Part shown: one piece after another, positions 25,562 through 35,200 of the stretch
Layout of the letters: each line of letters starts with the position of its first letter
How positions within the stretch are numbered: the stretch's first letter is position 1
Assembly: GCA_944376715.1 (NCBI GenBank)
Contig: CALWDO010000001.1
Location: 62,001 to 126,000 of the forward strand
Length of the DNA: 64,000 bases
DNA from: an uncultured Lachnoclostridium sp.
GTDB lineage: Bacteria > Bacillota > Clostridia > Lachnospirales > Lachnospiraceae
Direction of reading: 5' to 3'
The notes under the pieces: model-generated
Told to the model about the DNA's origin: nothing
The model's database searches: none
Seen by the model: the letters and a program-made list of their open reading frames with translations, nothing else
Made by a program: the position numbers and the translations under genes

Positions 25562-26422
25562 TTAATCAATAAAAGCAAACGTCTTCATAGCTTCTTTCAG
25601 GTTTTCTTTCATGGCTTTCTTGGCCTCGATTTCCGCATTCAGGAAGAACGGCGGCTGTCCTTCTTTCAGAGAATTCGCCCACTCTACCACAGCGGTTCCG
25701 GCCGCTTTGTCCATATAGGTAAAGTAGTTGATCTTACGCACTCCGGCCCGGATCGCCGCATGGAAATCCTCTTTGCTGACACCGGAACCGCCGTGCATAA
25801 CTACCGGGATTCCGCCGGTCTCACGGCGTACGCCCTCTACTACGGAGAAATCCAGACGCGGCTTAGTCAGATAGATTCCATGGGTCGTGCCGAAAGAGCA
25901 TGCCAGCGCATCCACGCCGGTGCGCTCTACGAAGTCTTTCGCCTGAACCGGATCCGTATAGATCTTCGTGTCGTCTTCGCTTCCGTCTCCAGCTCCGGAT
26001 TCATATTTTCCCATGCTTCCCAGTTCTGCTTCCACACTGGCTCCTTTCGCCTTCGCCATCGCCACTGCCTTTTTGGTATTCTCCACATTCTCTTCATACG
26101 GAAGTCTGGAACCGTCGTACATGATGGAAGTAAATCCCATATCCAGGCACTTCTCCACATATTCCAGCGTCTCGCCGTGGTCCAGATGTACGCACATGGG
26201 GATCTTCGCGTTTCTTGCGAACTGCATCATCAAAGGCCCCATAACCTCCACCGGGTTGTAGATCTCATGGCTCTGCGCGAACTGGATCACCACCGGCAGA
26301 TCCATCTCTTCCGCCGCCGCAGTCACAGCCTGCAGGCTCTCCAGGTTGGGCGCGTTGAACGCACCGATGGCAATCTGTTTTTCTTCCGCTGTTTTCAGAA
26401 TTTCTTTCAATGTTACCAGCAT
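25562..26422 (-). CDS. Class II ketose-bisphosphate aldolase
   Basis: 286 aa, zinc-dependent fructose/tagatose-bisphosphate aldolase family (FbaA/GatY/KbaY). Zinc and catalytic residues: HLDHGE near residue 80 (catalytic Asp followed by zinc His), EAELGSMG, GTTHGIY (second His) and HGGSGV (third His), then the phosphate-binding KINYFT. ATG 26422 follows AAAGGAG; an upstream frame start at 26458 would overlap the kinase. Members accept different ketose phosphates, so the substrate is not fixed; with the adjacent kinase and isomerase a dedicated sugar phosphate is likely. Confidence 0.88.
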   Translation of the reverse strand: MLVTLKEILKTAEEKQIAIGAFNAPNLESLQAVTAAAEEMDLPVVIQFAQSHEIYNPVEVMGPLMMQFARNAKIPMCVHLDHGETLEYVEKCLDMGFTSIMYDGSRLPYEENVENTKKAVAMAKAKGASVEAELGSMGKYESGAGDGSEDDTKIYTDPVQAKDFVERTGVDALACSFGTTHGIYLTKPRLDFSVVEGVRRETGGIPVVMHGGSGVSKEDFHAAIRAGVRKINYFTYMDKAAGTAVVEWANSLKEGQPPFFLNAEIEAKKAMKENLKEAMKTFAFID

Positions 26423-26439
26423 CTTGTTCTCTCCTTTTC

Positions 26440-27558
26440 TTAATCTCTCTGTTTCCATCCGGAACGGATCTTCTGCCCCAGTTCTTCCAGCGTACGGACT
26501 CCGGTCAGGGCGTCAAACTCTTCCACGCAGGAAGCGCCCTCTGCCGCTGCCAGCTGCACGCATTTCTCTGCGGGGTAACCCCTGAGCATCGCCAGCAGGA
26601 ACGCCGCGATACTCGTATCGCCCGCGCCGGTGCCGGAGCGCACCCGATCCGGTATAAAACTCTTTACAAATCCTTCTTTCCCGCACCATGCGTCAAGATC
26701 AAGTCCTGCATCCGCGTAGCTGCCCATCCGGTCTTTCGGAGCGGTACGGTAATACATTCCCGATACGCCGCATTTCAGCAGCAACACTCTGGCGCCCAGA
26801 TCCATGGTCTTCTGCGCCAGCGGCCGGATATCTTCCAGACTCAGGACTTCCGTCACATCACGCCCTGCCGCACGGGCAGTCCATTTCTCATAACGCGGCC
26901 GGTCTGCCATATAGCAAAGTTCTTCTACGCTTGGCTCAAAAAAGTCCACATAAGGCAGCGCGTCTTTCAGGATCTGCTCCCAATCCGCCTTTCCGGCCTC
27001 AGAGTCCGGATCCACGGAAGTCATATCCATAGAAACCATCACGCCGTGCTTTTTGGCTTTCCTGAACAGTTTTACAAGTTCGCCGCTGCCGTTTTCATAG
27101 AATTTCTTCATGATCGGCGGATATCCGAAATGCAGAAGAGACGCGCCTTCCAGCAGTTCATCCGGCACGTCGTCGGCGCCGAAACTGTCGTTCGCTCCCG
27201 GATTATGCAGGAAAATCCGGTCAATTCCCGGCGGCGCAAGCGCGATCGTATAAGAAGTGGAATCTTCCGGATCTACCCGGATATCGTCCTCTTCCGCTCC
27301 GTGCGCTTTCATCATATTCCGCACCATCGTACCAAACGCGTCGTCCCCTACTTTTCCTGCGAGACGTACATCTGCGCCGATTTTTTTCAGCGCCAGTCCG
27401 GTATTGGAAACTACTCCCCCTGTATGTACCGTAGCCGGTTTCATCTGCAAAAGTTTTCCGGGCGTCAGAAGTTCGGTAATGGGCTTCTTTTTCCCTTCAG
27501 GAAATACCGGCGTGATATCCACGCAAAGATGCCCCGCCACTACTATTTTCTTTTCCAT
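26440..27558 (-). CDS. PfkB-family carbohydrate kinase
   Basis: 372 aa ribokinase-fold sugar kinase. N-terminal sugar-binding AGHLCVDITP, then HTGGVVSNTGLALKKIGADV (di-glycine hinge), and the C-terminal ATP/catalytic motif SGTGAGDTSIAAFL containing the catalytic base Asp. Slightly longer than typical PfkB members. It lies between the aldolase (17 nt) and lyxose isomerase (11 nt), so it most likely phosphorylates the ketose the isomerase produces. The exact substrate (xylulose, fructose or another ketose) cannot be read from sequence. Confidence 0.88.
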   Translation of the reverse strand: MEKKIVVAGHLCVDITPVFPEGKKKPITELLTPGKLLQMKPATVHTGGVVSNTGLALKKIGADVRLAGKVGDDAFGTMVRNMMKAHGAEEDDIRVDPEDSTSYTIALAPPGIDRIFLHNPGANDSFGADDVPDELLEGASLLHFGYPPIMKKFYENGSGELVKLFRKAKKHGVMVSMDMTSVDPDSEAGKADWEQILKDALPYVDFFEPSVEELCYMADRPRYEKWTARAAGRDVTEVLSLEDIRPLAQKTMDLGARVLLLKCGVSGMYYRTAPKDRMGSYADAGLDLDAWCGKEGFVKSFIPDRVRSGTGAGDTSIAAFLLAMLRGYPAEKCVQLAAAEGASCVEEFDALTGVRTLEELGQKIRSGWKQRD

Positions 27559-27569
27559 GCAGCTTCCCC

Positions 27570-28247
27570 CTATGCTTTCGGATACTCGTTGCAGAGATAC
27601 CGGTAAGGTTTCTCGTCCTCCTCGATCTTCGGAAATCTTCCCATCTCATCGTAGAAACGGTTATCGTGCTCGTCGTCGTTGCACATGGAGACTTCTCCCA
27701 GGAGCACCGGCCCGCCCTCTTTCGGAACCACAAAATCATGGTACAGATACGGGGTAATCGTGATGCTCTCTCCCGGCGACAGTTTAATCTGGGTGCCGGC
27801 AGGAACGACTCTCTTCACGCCGTCCGTGGACACTTCCACATCGGTATCCAGCTTGCTTCCGTCTTCCGCGCCGTTGTACACGGTAATATAAATATCGTTG
27901 CCGCCCCGGTTGATGATGTCTTCCATCTTGCTCCAGTGATAGTGCAGAGGAGAAGTCTGTCCTTCATACAGCATCAGAAGCTTCTCCGCATATGGCTTTT
28001 TGTAGATCGGGTTCTTTACATTGCCATTGCGGATCGTGATCAGCGCGAAACCTACCTCGTCGAATCTGCCAAGACCGTAATCTGTGATATCCCAGCCCAG
28101 CATATTGTCGCGGATCTCGTTGCATTCCGGCCCTTTCTCCGCCCACTCTTCCGGCATCCATTTGCAGAACGGCGGGATCTCAAAGCCGTGCTCCTTTGCC
28201 AGCGCTTCCATGTCTTTAATTACCTGATTGATTCTGGAACGTTTCAT
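27570..28247 (-). CDS. D-lyxose isomerase
   Basis: 225 aa cupin-type sugar isomerase, about the family's usual length. Metal ligands are visible in SPLHYHWSKMEDIINRGG (two His and a Glu) and a later TPYLYHDF His. Characterised relatives interconvert D-lyxose/D-xylulose and D-mannose/D-fructose with Mn2+. The ATG has AGGAGGG 6 nt upstream; a TTG two codons earlier is disfavoured. First gene of the catabolic operon, directly after the promoter and operator at 28270-28319. Confidence 0.85.
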   Translation of the reverse strand: MKRSRINQVIKDMEALAKEHGFEIPPFCKWMPEEWAEKGPECNEIRDNMLGWDITDYGLGRFDEVGFALITIRNGNVKNPIYKKPYAEKLLMLYEGQTSPLHYHWSKMEDIINRGGNDIYITVYNGAEDGSKLDTDVEVSTDGVKRVVPAGTQIKLSPGESITITPYLYHDFVVPKEGGPVLLGEVSMCNDDEHDNRFYDEMGRFPKIEEDEKPYRYLCNEYPKA

Positions 28248-28269
28248 ATACAACCCTCCTGTATATTTA

Positions 28270-28290
28270 TTTGTAAATTTATTTTACCAA
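28270..28290 (-). promoter_or_regulatory. Candidate ROK-repressor operator before lyxose isomerase
   Basis: Imperfect inverted repeat of 21 bp with half sites TTGGTAAAAT and TTTGTAAATT at the predicted transcription start. Its AT-rich TTxGTAAA...TTTACxAA form resembles operators of ROK repressors, and a ROK gene lies immediately upstream. Confidence 0.55.
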
Positions 28291-28291
28291 C

Positions 28292-28319
28292 ATTTTAACA
28301 TATCGCACAAAATTGTCAA
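28292..28319 (-). promoter_or_regulatory. Promoter of the lyxose isomerase operon
   Basis: TTGACA (28314-28319), 16-nt spacer, TAAAAT (28292-28297) with an extended TG, on the minus strand. Confidence 0.7.
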
Positions 28320-28332
28320 TTCAAAAGCGGGT

Positions 28333-29493
28333 TTAAGCTAAAATTTTTCCCGAAAATATCCGCGCCAGAATGTTGGCGGCCGCTCCCACCAGCTGGGCGT
28401 CCGCTCCGAAATACGCTTTCTTAACAACCGTCCTCTGGCCGTCCTTGATAAATTTGCGCCGGTTCACCAGTTCTTCCAGATATCCCACATATCTCTCGGG
28501 CAAATACACCGCCTCGTACCCCAATACGATCAGTTCCGGCTGCAGCAGATTCACTGCCGATACCAGCGCCACGGACAAATCTTCCATCATCTCACGGAGC
28601 GCAGCATCCACTTCTTTTTTATCCCACATCCCGCACAGTTCTTCAAAATCCGCCTGAATCCCCAGTTCCCGACAGAGCTTTTCACTTACCACATTGGCGC
28701 CCGCGTACAGCTCCAGGCATCCCCGGTTGCCGCAGGAACACAATTCTCCATTTCCATGAATACTGATGTGTCCGATCTCCGGCGCATACCCCCGGCTGTT
28801 GTGCACGACCTCCCCGTTGCTGACGATTCCGGAACCGATTCCATTGGTCACTTCCAGGAACAGGAAATCCTGTACCTTTTTCCCAACTCCAAACAGTTTC
28901 TCCGCCTGCGCCGCGCTGTTGCTGTCATGGTCCAGGCAGACGGGCCACGGATATCTCTTCCTGAGTTCTTCCACCACAGGCACATGGCTGATGCCGAAGA
29001 ATCGGGGCGGATTCAGTATCATGCCTTCTTTCATGTTGACCGGGCCGATGCTGGCCACTCCGATCCCCAGGATCCGCTCTTCTCCCGCGCTGACCTCATC
29101 GATCAGACCGCAGGAGCGGCGGATCAGACTTTCCTGATCCAGCCCGGAGAAATCCCACCGCGCTCTTCGGAGAATCTGCAGCCGGAGATCACAGAGCACC
29201 GCTTCCAGCCTGCTTCGGAAAATCAAAAGTCCCACAATCTTCGGCGCATGCTCAGAGATCTGAAGGCAGATAGGATTCCTGCCGCAGTTCTGCGTCAGCT
29301 TTTCCTCGCATTCCTCCAGGAGTCCTTTTTCCAGGAACTCCGATACAATATTGCTGATGGTCATCTTTGTAAGCCCTGTCTGCCCGGCCAGCTCAATCCT
29401 GGTCACCGCCTCTCCCGTGGCGATCAGCTGCAGCACCAGCCCCCGGTTGTGCGCGCTGGACTTTCTAAGATTTTCCCCTGATTTCTTTCCCAT
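28333..29493 (-). CDS. ROK-family transcriptional repressor
   Basis: 386 aa. N-terminal MarR-like winged helix-turn-helix (about 15-70: VTRIELAGQTGLTKMTISNIVSEFLEKGL), followed by the ROK sugar-kinase-like domain with a VSxGIG-like glycine loop (NGIGSGIVSNGEVV), the EIGHISI motif and the zinc site CSCGNRGCLELYAG. XylR/NagC type. It probably represses the lyxose isomerase operon that starts 85 nt downstream and perhaps its own promoter. The inducer is likely one of the operon's sugars. Confidence 0.9.
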   Translation of the reverse strand: MGKKSGENLRKSSAHNRGLVLQLIATGEAVTRIELAGQTGLTKMTISNIVSEFLEKGLLEECEEKLTQNCGRNPICLQISEHAPKIVGLLIFRSRLEAVLCDLRLQILRRARWDFSGLDQESLIRRSCGLIDEVSAGEERILGIGVASIGPVNMKEGMILNPPRFFGISHVPVVEELRKRYPWPVCLDHDSNSAAQAEKLFGVGKKVQDFLFLEVTNGIGSGIVSNGEVVHNSRGYAPEIGHISIHGNGELCSCGNRGCLELYAGANVVSEKLCRELGIQADFEELCGMWDKKEVDAALREMMEDLSVALVSAVNLLQPELIVLGYEAVYLPERYVGYLEELVNRRKFIKDGQRTVVKKAYFGADAQLVGAAANILARIFSGKILA

Positions 29494-29560
29494 ATTTCTG
29501 TTGCTCCGCTCTTATGGAAACACAAAACGACATTTTTCTGTACAATGTTCTGATTTCCGT

Positions 29561-29589
29561 ATTATACTGATAAGTATAAACGAAAACAA
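29561..29589 (-). promoter_or_regulatory. Promoter of the ROK gene with an internal palindrome
   Basis: TTGTTT (29584-29589), 17-nt spacer, TATAAT (29561-29566). A TTATACT/AGTATAA inverted repeat (29562-29579) covers the spacer and -10 and could serve autoregulation or control of the divergent reductase. Confidence 0.65.
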
Positions 29590-29613
29590 ACCATCAGTAA
29601 AGGAGTTCTGAAC

Positions 29614-30639
29614 ATGACAACTGTACGTTTGGGAAAAACCGAGATCACCGTAAACAAGAACGGATTCGGCGCGCTGCCGATCCAGAGAATCACAAAGTCC
29701 GAAGCGGTATACCTGCTCCACAAGGCTTTTGACGGGGGCATTGATTTCTATGATACTGCCCGCGCCTATACAGACAGTGAAGAAAAACTGGGTGAAGCTT
29801 TTGCCGACCGGCGAGACCGCATCCGGATCTCATCCAAAACCGGCGCCCAGACCGCGGAAGGCTTCTGGAAGGACCTGGAAACTACCCTCCGCAACCTGAA
29901 AACCGATCATCTGGACATCTACCAGTTTCACAACCCGGCCTTCTGTCCGAAACCGGGCGATGAAAGCGGTCTTTATGACGCCGCGCTGGAAGCGAAGAAA
30001 AAAGGAATGATCCTGCATATCGGGATCACGAACCACCGTCTGAATGTGGCTCAGGAAGCCATTGAAAGCGGTCTCTACGAGACCCTTCAGTTTCCATTCT
30101 GCTACCTGTCCGGGGAACCGGAACTGAAACTCCTGGAAGGATGCCGCAGGCAGGATATGGGATTTCTGTCCATGAAAGCCCTGTCCGGCGGTCTGATCAC
30201 CAACGCGGCCGCCGCCTATGCTTTCCAGGCCCAGTATCCGGAAACTCTGCCGCTCTGGGGCATCCAGAGAGAAAGCGAACTGGACCAGTTTCTTTCCTTT
30301 ATCCAGAATCCTCCGGTCATGGACGAGGAGCTTTCCGCCGTCATCGAGAAGGACCGCAGAGAACTGCAGGGAGATTTCTGCCGGGGCTGCGGCTACTGCA
30401 TGCCATGTCCTGCCGGCATCGAGATCAACAACTGCGCCCGCATGTCCCTGCTTCTTCGCCGGGCGCCTTCCGAATCCTACCTGACGCCGGAATGGCAGGA
30501 GAAAATGAAGAAGATCGAAGACTGCAGGCACTGTGAGTCCTGTAAGAAAAAATGTCCGTACGGCCTTGACACCCCCGAACTGCTCAAGCGGAACTACGAG
30601 GATTACAAAAAGATTCTGTCCGGAGAGACAAAACTGTAA
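29614..30639 (+). CDS. Aldo/keto reductase with C-terminal 4Fe-4S ferredoxin-like domain
   Basis: 341 aa. Residues 1-about 235 form the AKR barrel (LGKTEITVNKNGFGALPIQR, DFYDTARAYTDSEEKLGEAF with catalytic Asp and Tyr, a Lys in ISSKTGA and a HIGITNHRLNVA strand). The C-terminal part carries two cysteine clusters: CRGCGYCMPCPAG and CRHCESCKKKCPYG. This is a common clostridial oxidoreductase type with an iron-sulfur relay; substrate unknown. AAAGGAG precedes the ATG. Divergent from the ROK gene and ends in a strong terminator. Confidence 0.88.
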   Translation: MTTVRLGKTEITVNKNGFGALPIQRITKSEAVYLLHKAFDGGIDFYDTARAYTDSEEKLGEAFADRRDRIRISSKTGAQTAEGFWKDLETTLRNLKTDHLDIYQFHNPAFCPKPGDESGLYDAALEAKKKGMILHIGITNHRLNVAQEAIESGLYETLQFPFCYLSGEPELKLLEGCRRQDMGFLSMKALSGGLITNAAAAYAFQAQYPETLPLWGIQRESELDQFLSFIQNPPVMDEELSAVIEKDRRELQGDFCRGCGYCMPCPAGIEINNCARMSLLLRRAPSESYLTPEWQEKMKKIEDCRHCESCKKKCPYGLDTPELLKRNYEDYKKILSGETKL

Positions 30640-30656
30640 AACCACGAAAAACAACT

Positions 30657-30710
30657 GCAGGGGCAGGTACGGCTTCCAATTAAGCCATACCTGCCCCTGC
30701 GCGGGTTTTA
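30657..30710 (+). terminator. Terminator between the reductase and gltD
   Basis: Very long stem, GCAGGGGCAGGTACGGCTT against AAGCCATACCTGCCCCTGC (one mismatch-free core), then GCGGGTTTTA. It may act for both converging genes. Confidence 0.8.
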
Positions 30711-30729
30711 TATTCAGATATTTCCGGAT

Positions 30730-32214
30730 TTACAGATTCGTATATCCCATCAGCGCCTCATCCACTTCCCGCGCTGCGTCGCGTCCGTCGCGGATCGCGC
30801 GCACCACCAGGGACTGTCCGCTGTGCATATCTCCTGCCACAAATACATTCGGTACATTGGTCAGGTGCCTGCCCGGTTCCGTCGCCACATTGGTCCTGCC
30901 GTCCACGTTCACGCCGAACGCTTTCGTCACATAATCCTGGCTCCCCAAAAATCCTGCCGCGATCAGCACCAGATCCACATCCATGACAAACTCGCTGCCT
31001 TCTATCGGCATCATCGCCATGCGCCCGGTCTTCTCGTCTTTCCTGCTCTCCAGGCGGACGATCTTCGCCTGCTTCACGCAGCCATTTTTATCCTTGATAA
31101 ATTCCTGTACCGTAGTCTGGTAGATACGGGGATCATGGCCGAATTTGGCGATCGCTTCTTCCTGACCGTAGTCTGTCTTGCAGACCCTGGGCCATTCCGG
31201 CCAGGGATTGGAAGGAAGTCTGTCGTCCGGAGCCTTGGGCATCATCTCCAGCTGGGTCACGGACGCCGCGCCCAGACGGATGGAAGTTCCCACACAGTCG
31301 TTGCCGGTGTCGCCTCCTCCGATGACCAGCACATTCTTGCCTTCAGCCGGGATGAATTTTCCGTCTGCGAAATTAGAATCCAGCAGACTCTTGGTAGTAG
31401 CTTTCAGGAAATCCACCGCAAAATAGATTCCTTTGGCGTCCCTTCCCGGCACTTTGATATCCCGGGCATTTTTAGCTCCGCCGCAGAGGATCACTTTATC
31501 ATATTCTTTCAGAAGCTGATCCGCTTTCACGTCCACGCCCACATTACAGTTGGTGATGAACCGGACCCCTTCTTCTTTCATAATATTGATTTTTCGGTCG
31601 ATATACTGTTTTTCCAGCTTCATATTCGGAATCCCATACATCAGAAGGCCGCCTACCCGGTCGTCTCTCTCATATACGGTTACCGAATGTCCCCTGCGGT
31701 TCAGCTGATCAGCTGCCGCCAGCCCCGAAGGGCCGGAACCGATGACAGCTACTTTTTTGCCGGTACGTACTTTAGGAGGTCTGGCATGGGCATATCCCAT
31801 ACGGTAGGCATTCTCAATGATCGCCAGTTCGTTGCTCTTGCCTCCTACCGGATCCCCGTTCAGGTTGCAGGTACATGCCACTTCGCAGAGTCCCGGACAT
31901 ACTCTTCCGGTAAATTCCGGAAAATTGCTGGTCTTGACCAGACGGTAATAAGCCTCTTCCCAGTTGCCCAGGTACAGAAGGTCGTTCCACTCCGGGATCA
32001 TATTCTGCAGAGGACATCCGGACATCATGCCCGAGATCATGACGCCTGCCTGACAGAACGGAACGCCGCAGTCCATACATCTTGCGCCCTGCTTCTCCTG
32101 CTCTTCTTTGGACAGCGGGGTGTGAAATTCATTAAAGTGTTTGATTCTTTCCAGAGGAGCTTCTGCTTTCGCGCTCCTGCGCTCATAATCTAAAAAGCCG
32201 GTTGGTTTTCCCAT
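30730..32214 (-). CDS. gltD: Glutamate synthase small (beta) subunit
   Basis: 494 aa. FAD/NAD(P)H-dependent subunit that passes electrons to GltB. N-terminal iron-sulfur region with GARCMDCGVPFCQAG, a SGCPLQN cluster and GRVCPGLCEVACTC. Then two Rossmann folds: VAVIGSGPSGLAAADQLNRRG (FAD) and VLVIGGGDTGNDCVGTSIR (NAD(P)H), and a closing FVAGDMHSGQSLVVRAIRDG. Starts 13 nt after gltB with AGGAGG as ribosome-binding site. Confidence 0.95.
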   Translation of the reverse strand: MGKPTGFLDYERRSAKAEAPLERIKHFNEFHTPLSKEEQEKQGARCMDCGVPFCQAGVMISGMMSGCPLQNMIPEWNDLLYLGNWEEAYYRLVKTSNFPEFTGRVCPGLCEVACTCNLNGDPVGGKSNELAIIENAYRMGYAHARPPKVRTGKKVAVIGSGPSGLAAADQLNRRGHSVTVYERDDRVGGLLMYGIPNMKLEKQYIDRKINIMKEEGVRFITNCNVGVDVKADQLLKEYDKVILCGGAKNARDIKVPGRDAKGIYFAVDFLKATTKSLLDSNFADGKFIPAEGKNVLVIGGGDTGNDCVGTSIRLGAASVTQLEMMPKAPDDRLPSNPWPEWPRVCKTDYGQEEAIAKFGHDPRIYQTTVQEFIKDKNGCVKQAKIVRLESRKDEKTGRMAMMPIEGSEFVMDVDLVLIAAGFLGSQDYVTKAFGVNVDGRTNVATEPGRHLTNVPNVFVAGDMHSGQSLVVRAIRDGRDAAREVDEALMGYTNL

Positions 32215-32227
32215 CGCTTCGTGCCTC

Positions 32228-35200
32228 CTATCCTCTCTTTATAGTATAAAATGCTTCGATCTGCGCCTGTTCGGTATTCATTCCTTTTTCTTCCATCTGA
32301 ACGATCAGACTCAGCATACGCTTATAGTCGTTCGGAATAATTTTCTTGAACTTCGGCAGATAGTGCTCAAAATCGTCGAGGATCTGTTTGCCCTTTACAG
32401 AATTGGTGTAGGCCACGTGCTCTTTGATCATATCCTTCAGTTCCTGGACGTCGTACTTGTTCGTCACCTGCTCCAGAGTCACCATGGTCTTGTTGATCTT
32501 GGTATACAGGTCGCGGGTCTCGTCCAGCACATAAGCGACGCCGCCGCTCATACCGGCCGCAAAGTTCTTGCCCACATCGCCCAGGATCACCACGCAGCCT
32601 CCGGTCATATACTCGCAGCCGTGGTCGCCGACGCCTTCCACTACTGCCCGGACGCCGGAATTGCGGACGCAGAATCTCTCTCCCGCCACTCCGTTGATAT
32701 AGGCTTTTCCGCTGGTAGCACCGTAGAACGCCACGTTTCCGATGATGATATTTTCATCCTGTTTGAAAGTCACGCTCTTGGGCGGATATACGATCAGCTT
32801 GCCGCCGGAAAGTCCTTTTCCAAAGTAGTCGTTGGAATCGCCCTCCAGTTCCAGAGTCAGACCTTTCGGAATAAACGCGCCAAAACTCTGTCCTCCGGCG
32901 CCGTTGCATTTCACTGTGAAAGTATCTTCCTCCAGTCCCTCCGGATAACGTCTGGTAATCTCGGATCCAAACATGGTTCCGAACGCGCGGTTCGTATTGC
33001 CCACATCCAGTTCGATGCTTCTCTTCTGCTTCTTATCCAGCGCGCCGCGCAGTTCCTTCAACAGAACTTTCTCATCCAGCGTCTTTTCCAGTTCAAAGTT
33101 ATATACCTGTTTGGGATCGAAGATTACCTTCTGTCCCTTGCCCGCATAGGGGTTCTCCAGGATACGGGTCAGGTCGATGGTGGCCGCGCGTCCCACACGG
33201 TTCTCTTTTACTTTCAGTAAATCCGAGCGTCCCACCAGCTCATCCACAGTGCGGATTCCCAGTTTCGCCATATATTCACGCATCTCCTGAGCGATAAATC
33301 TCATAAAGTTGATCACGTACTCCGGTTTGCCGCGGAAGCGTTTCCGAAGTTCCGGATTCTGGGTGGCAACGCCCACCGGGCAGGTATCCAGGTTGCAGAC
33401 ACGCATCATGACGCATCCCATAGTCACCAGCGGAGCCGTCGCGAAACCGAACTCTTCTGCCCCCAGCATGGCGGCGATCGCCACGTCGCGCCCGCTCATG
33501 AGCTTGCCGTCCGTCTCGATGCGGACCTTGTTTCTCAGACCGTTTTTCAGGAGAGTCTGATGGGTCTCGGAAAGTCCCAGCTCCCAGGGAAGTCCCGCGT
33601 TATGGATGGAGCTGGCCGGAGCCGCTCCGGTTCCTCCGTCGTAGCCGGAGATCAGGATAACCTGGGCTCCCGCCTTTGCCACGCCGGCAGCCACGGTACC
33701 CACGCCAGCCTCGGACACCAGTTTCACAGAGATCCTTGCCCTCGGGTTTGCGTTCTTCAGGTCGTAGATCAGCTGCGCCAGGTCCTCGATGGAATAAATA
33801 TCATGATGAGGCGGCGGGGAGATCAGGCTCACGCCCGGCGTAGACATCCTGGTCTTGGCGATCCACGGATATACTTTTCCGCCCGGCAGATGTCCGCCTT
33901 CACCCGGTTTTGCGCCCTGCGCCATCTTGATCTGGATCTCCTGAGCGCTGACCAGATATCTGGAGGTCACGCCGAAACGTCCGCTTGCCACCTGCTTGAT
34001 CGCAGAACACTTATTCAGCCCGTCCGGTCCCACGGTGAGACGTTCGATACTCTCTCCGCCCTCACCGGTATTGGATTTGCCATGGATGGTATTCATGGCA
34101 ATGGCCAGACACTCGTGAGCCTCCTGGGAAATAGATCCGTAGGACATGGCTCCGGTTTTGAAACGGGTCACGATGGAATCCACGCTCTCCACTTCTTCCA
34201 GCAGAATTCCCTTCTTCGGATATTTGAAATCCAGAAGCGTACGGATCTGTCCGTGGTTGTTCTCTCCGTTGATCAGCGACGTATACTGTTTAAACAGTTC
34301 ATAACTTCCTTCTCTTGTAGACTTCTGCAGAAGATGGATCGTCTGCGGATTGTACAGATGCTCTTCTCCGGCGCTTCTCTCTTTGTGAAGTCCCAGGCTG
34401 TCCAGAGTCAGGCTGGTCTCCAGTCCCAGAGGATCGAATGCCGCCGTATGCAGCGCTTCCACCTGCTCTTCGATCTCTTTCAGGCCGATGCCTCCGATGC
34501 GGCTGACCGTGTTGGTAAAGTATTTGTCTACCACTTCCTTGTTGATGCCGATCGCCTCGAAGATCTTGGAACCCAGATAAGACTGGATCGTGGAGATACC
34601 CATCTTGGACGCGGTCTTCACAATGCCGCTGATAACCGCCTGATTGTAGTCGTTGACCGCCGCATAATAATCCTTATTCAGGATTCCTTTGTCGATCAGG
34701 TCACGGATGCTCTCCTGAGCCAGATACGGATTGATGGCGCAGGCTCCGTATCCGAGCAGCGTAGCAAAATGATGCACCTCTCTGGGCTCGCCGGACTCCA
34801 GGATGATGGATACTGCCGTGCGTTTCTTGGTCCGGACAAGATGCTGCTGCAGAGCGGACACCGCCAGCAGAGACGGGATTGCCACATGGTTCTCATCTAC
34901 GCCCCGGTCGGACAGGATCAGGATATTCACTCCGTCCCGGTAAGCCCGGTCAGCTTCCACGAACAGCCGGTCAATGGCGCGTTCCAGACTGGTATTCTTA
35001 TAATAAGTGATCGGAAGTACTTCTACTTTGAATCCTTCCTTCTTCATGGTCTTGATCTTCAACAGATCCGTATTGGTCAGGATCGGGTTATTGATCCGGA
35101 GCACACAGCAGTTTTCCGGTTTCTCTTCCAACAGATTTCCATCCTTGCCCACATAGACCACCGTAGAGGTAACGATCTTTTCACGGATAGCGTCGATAGG

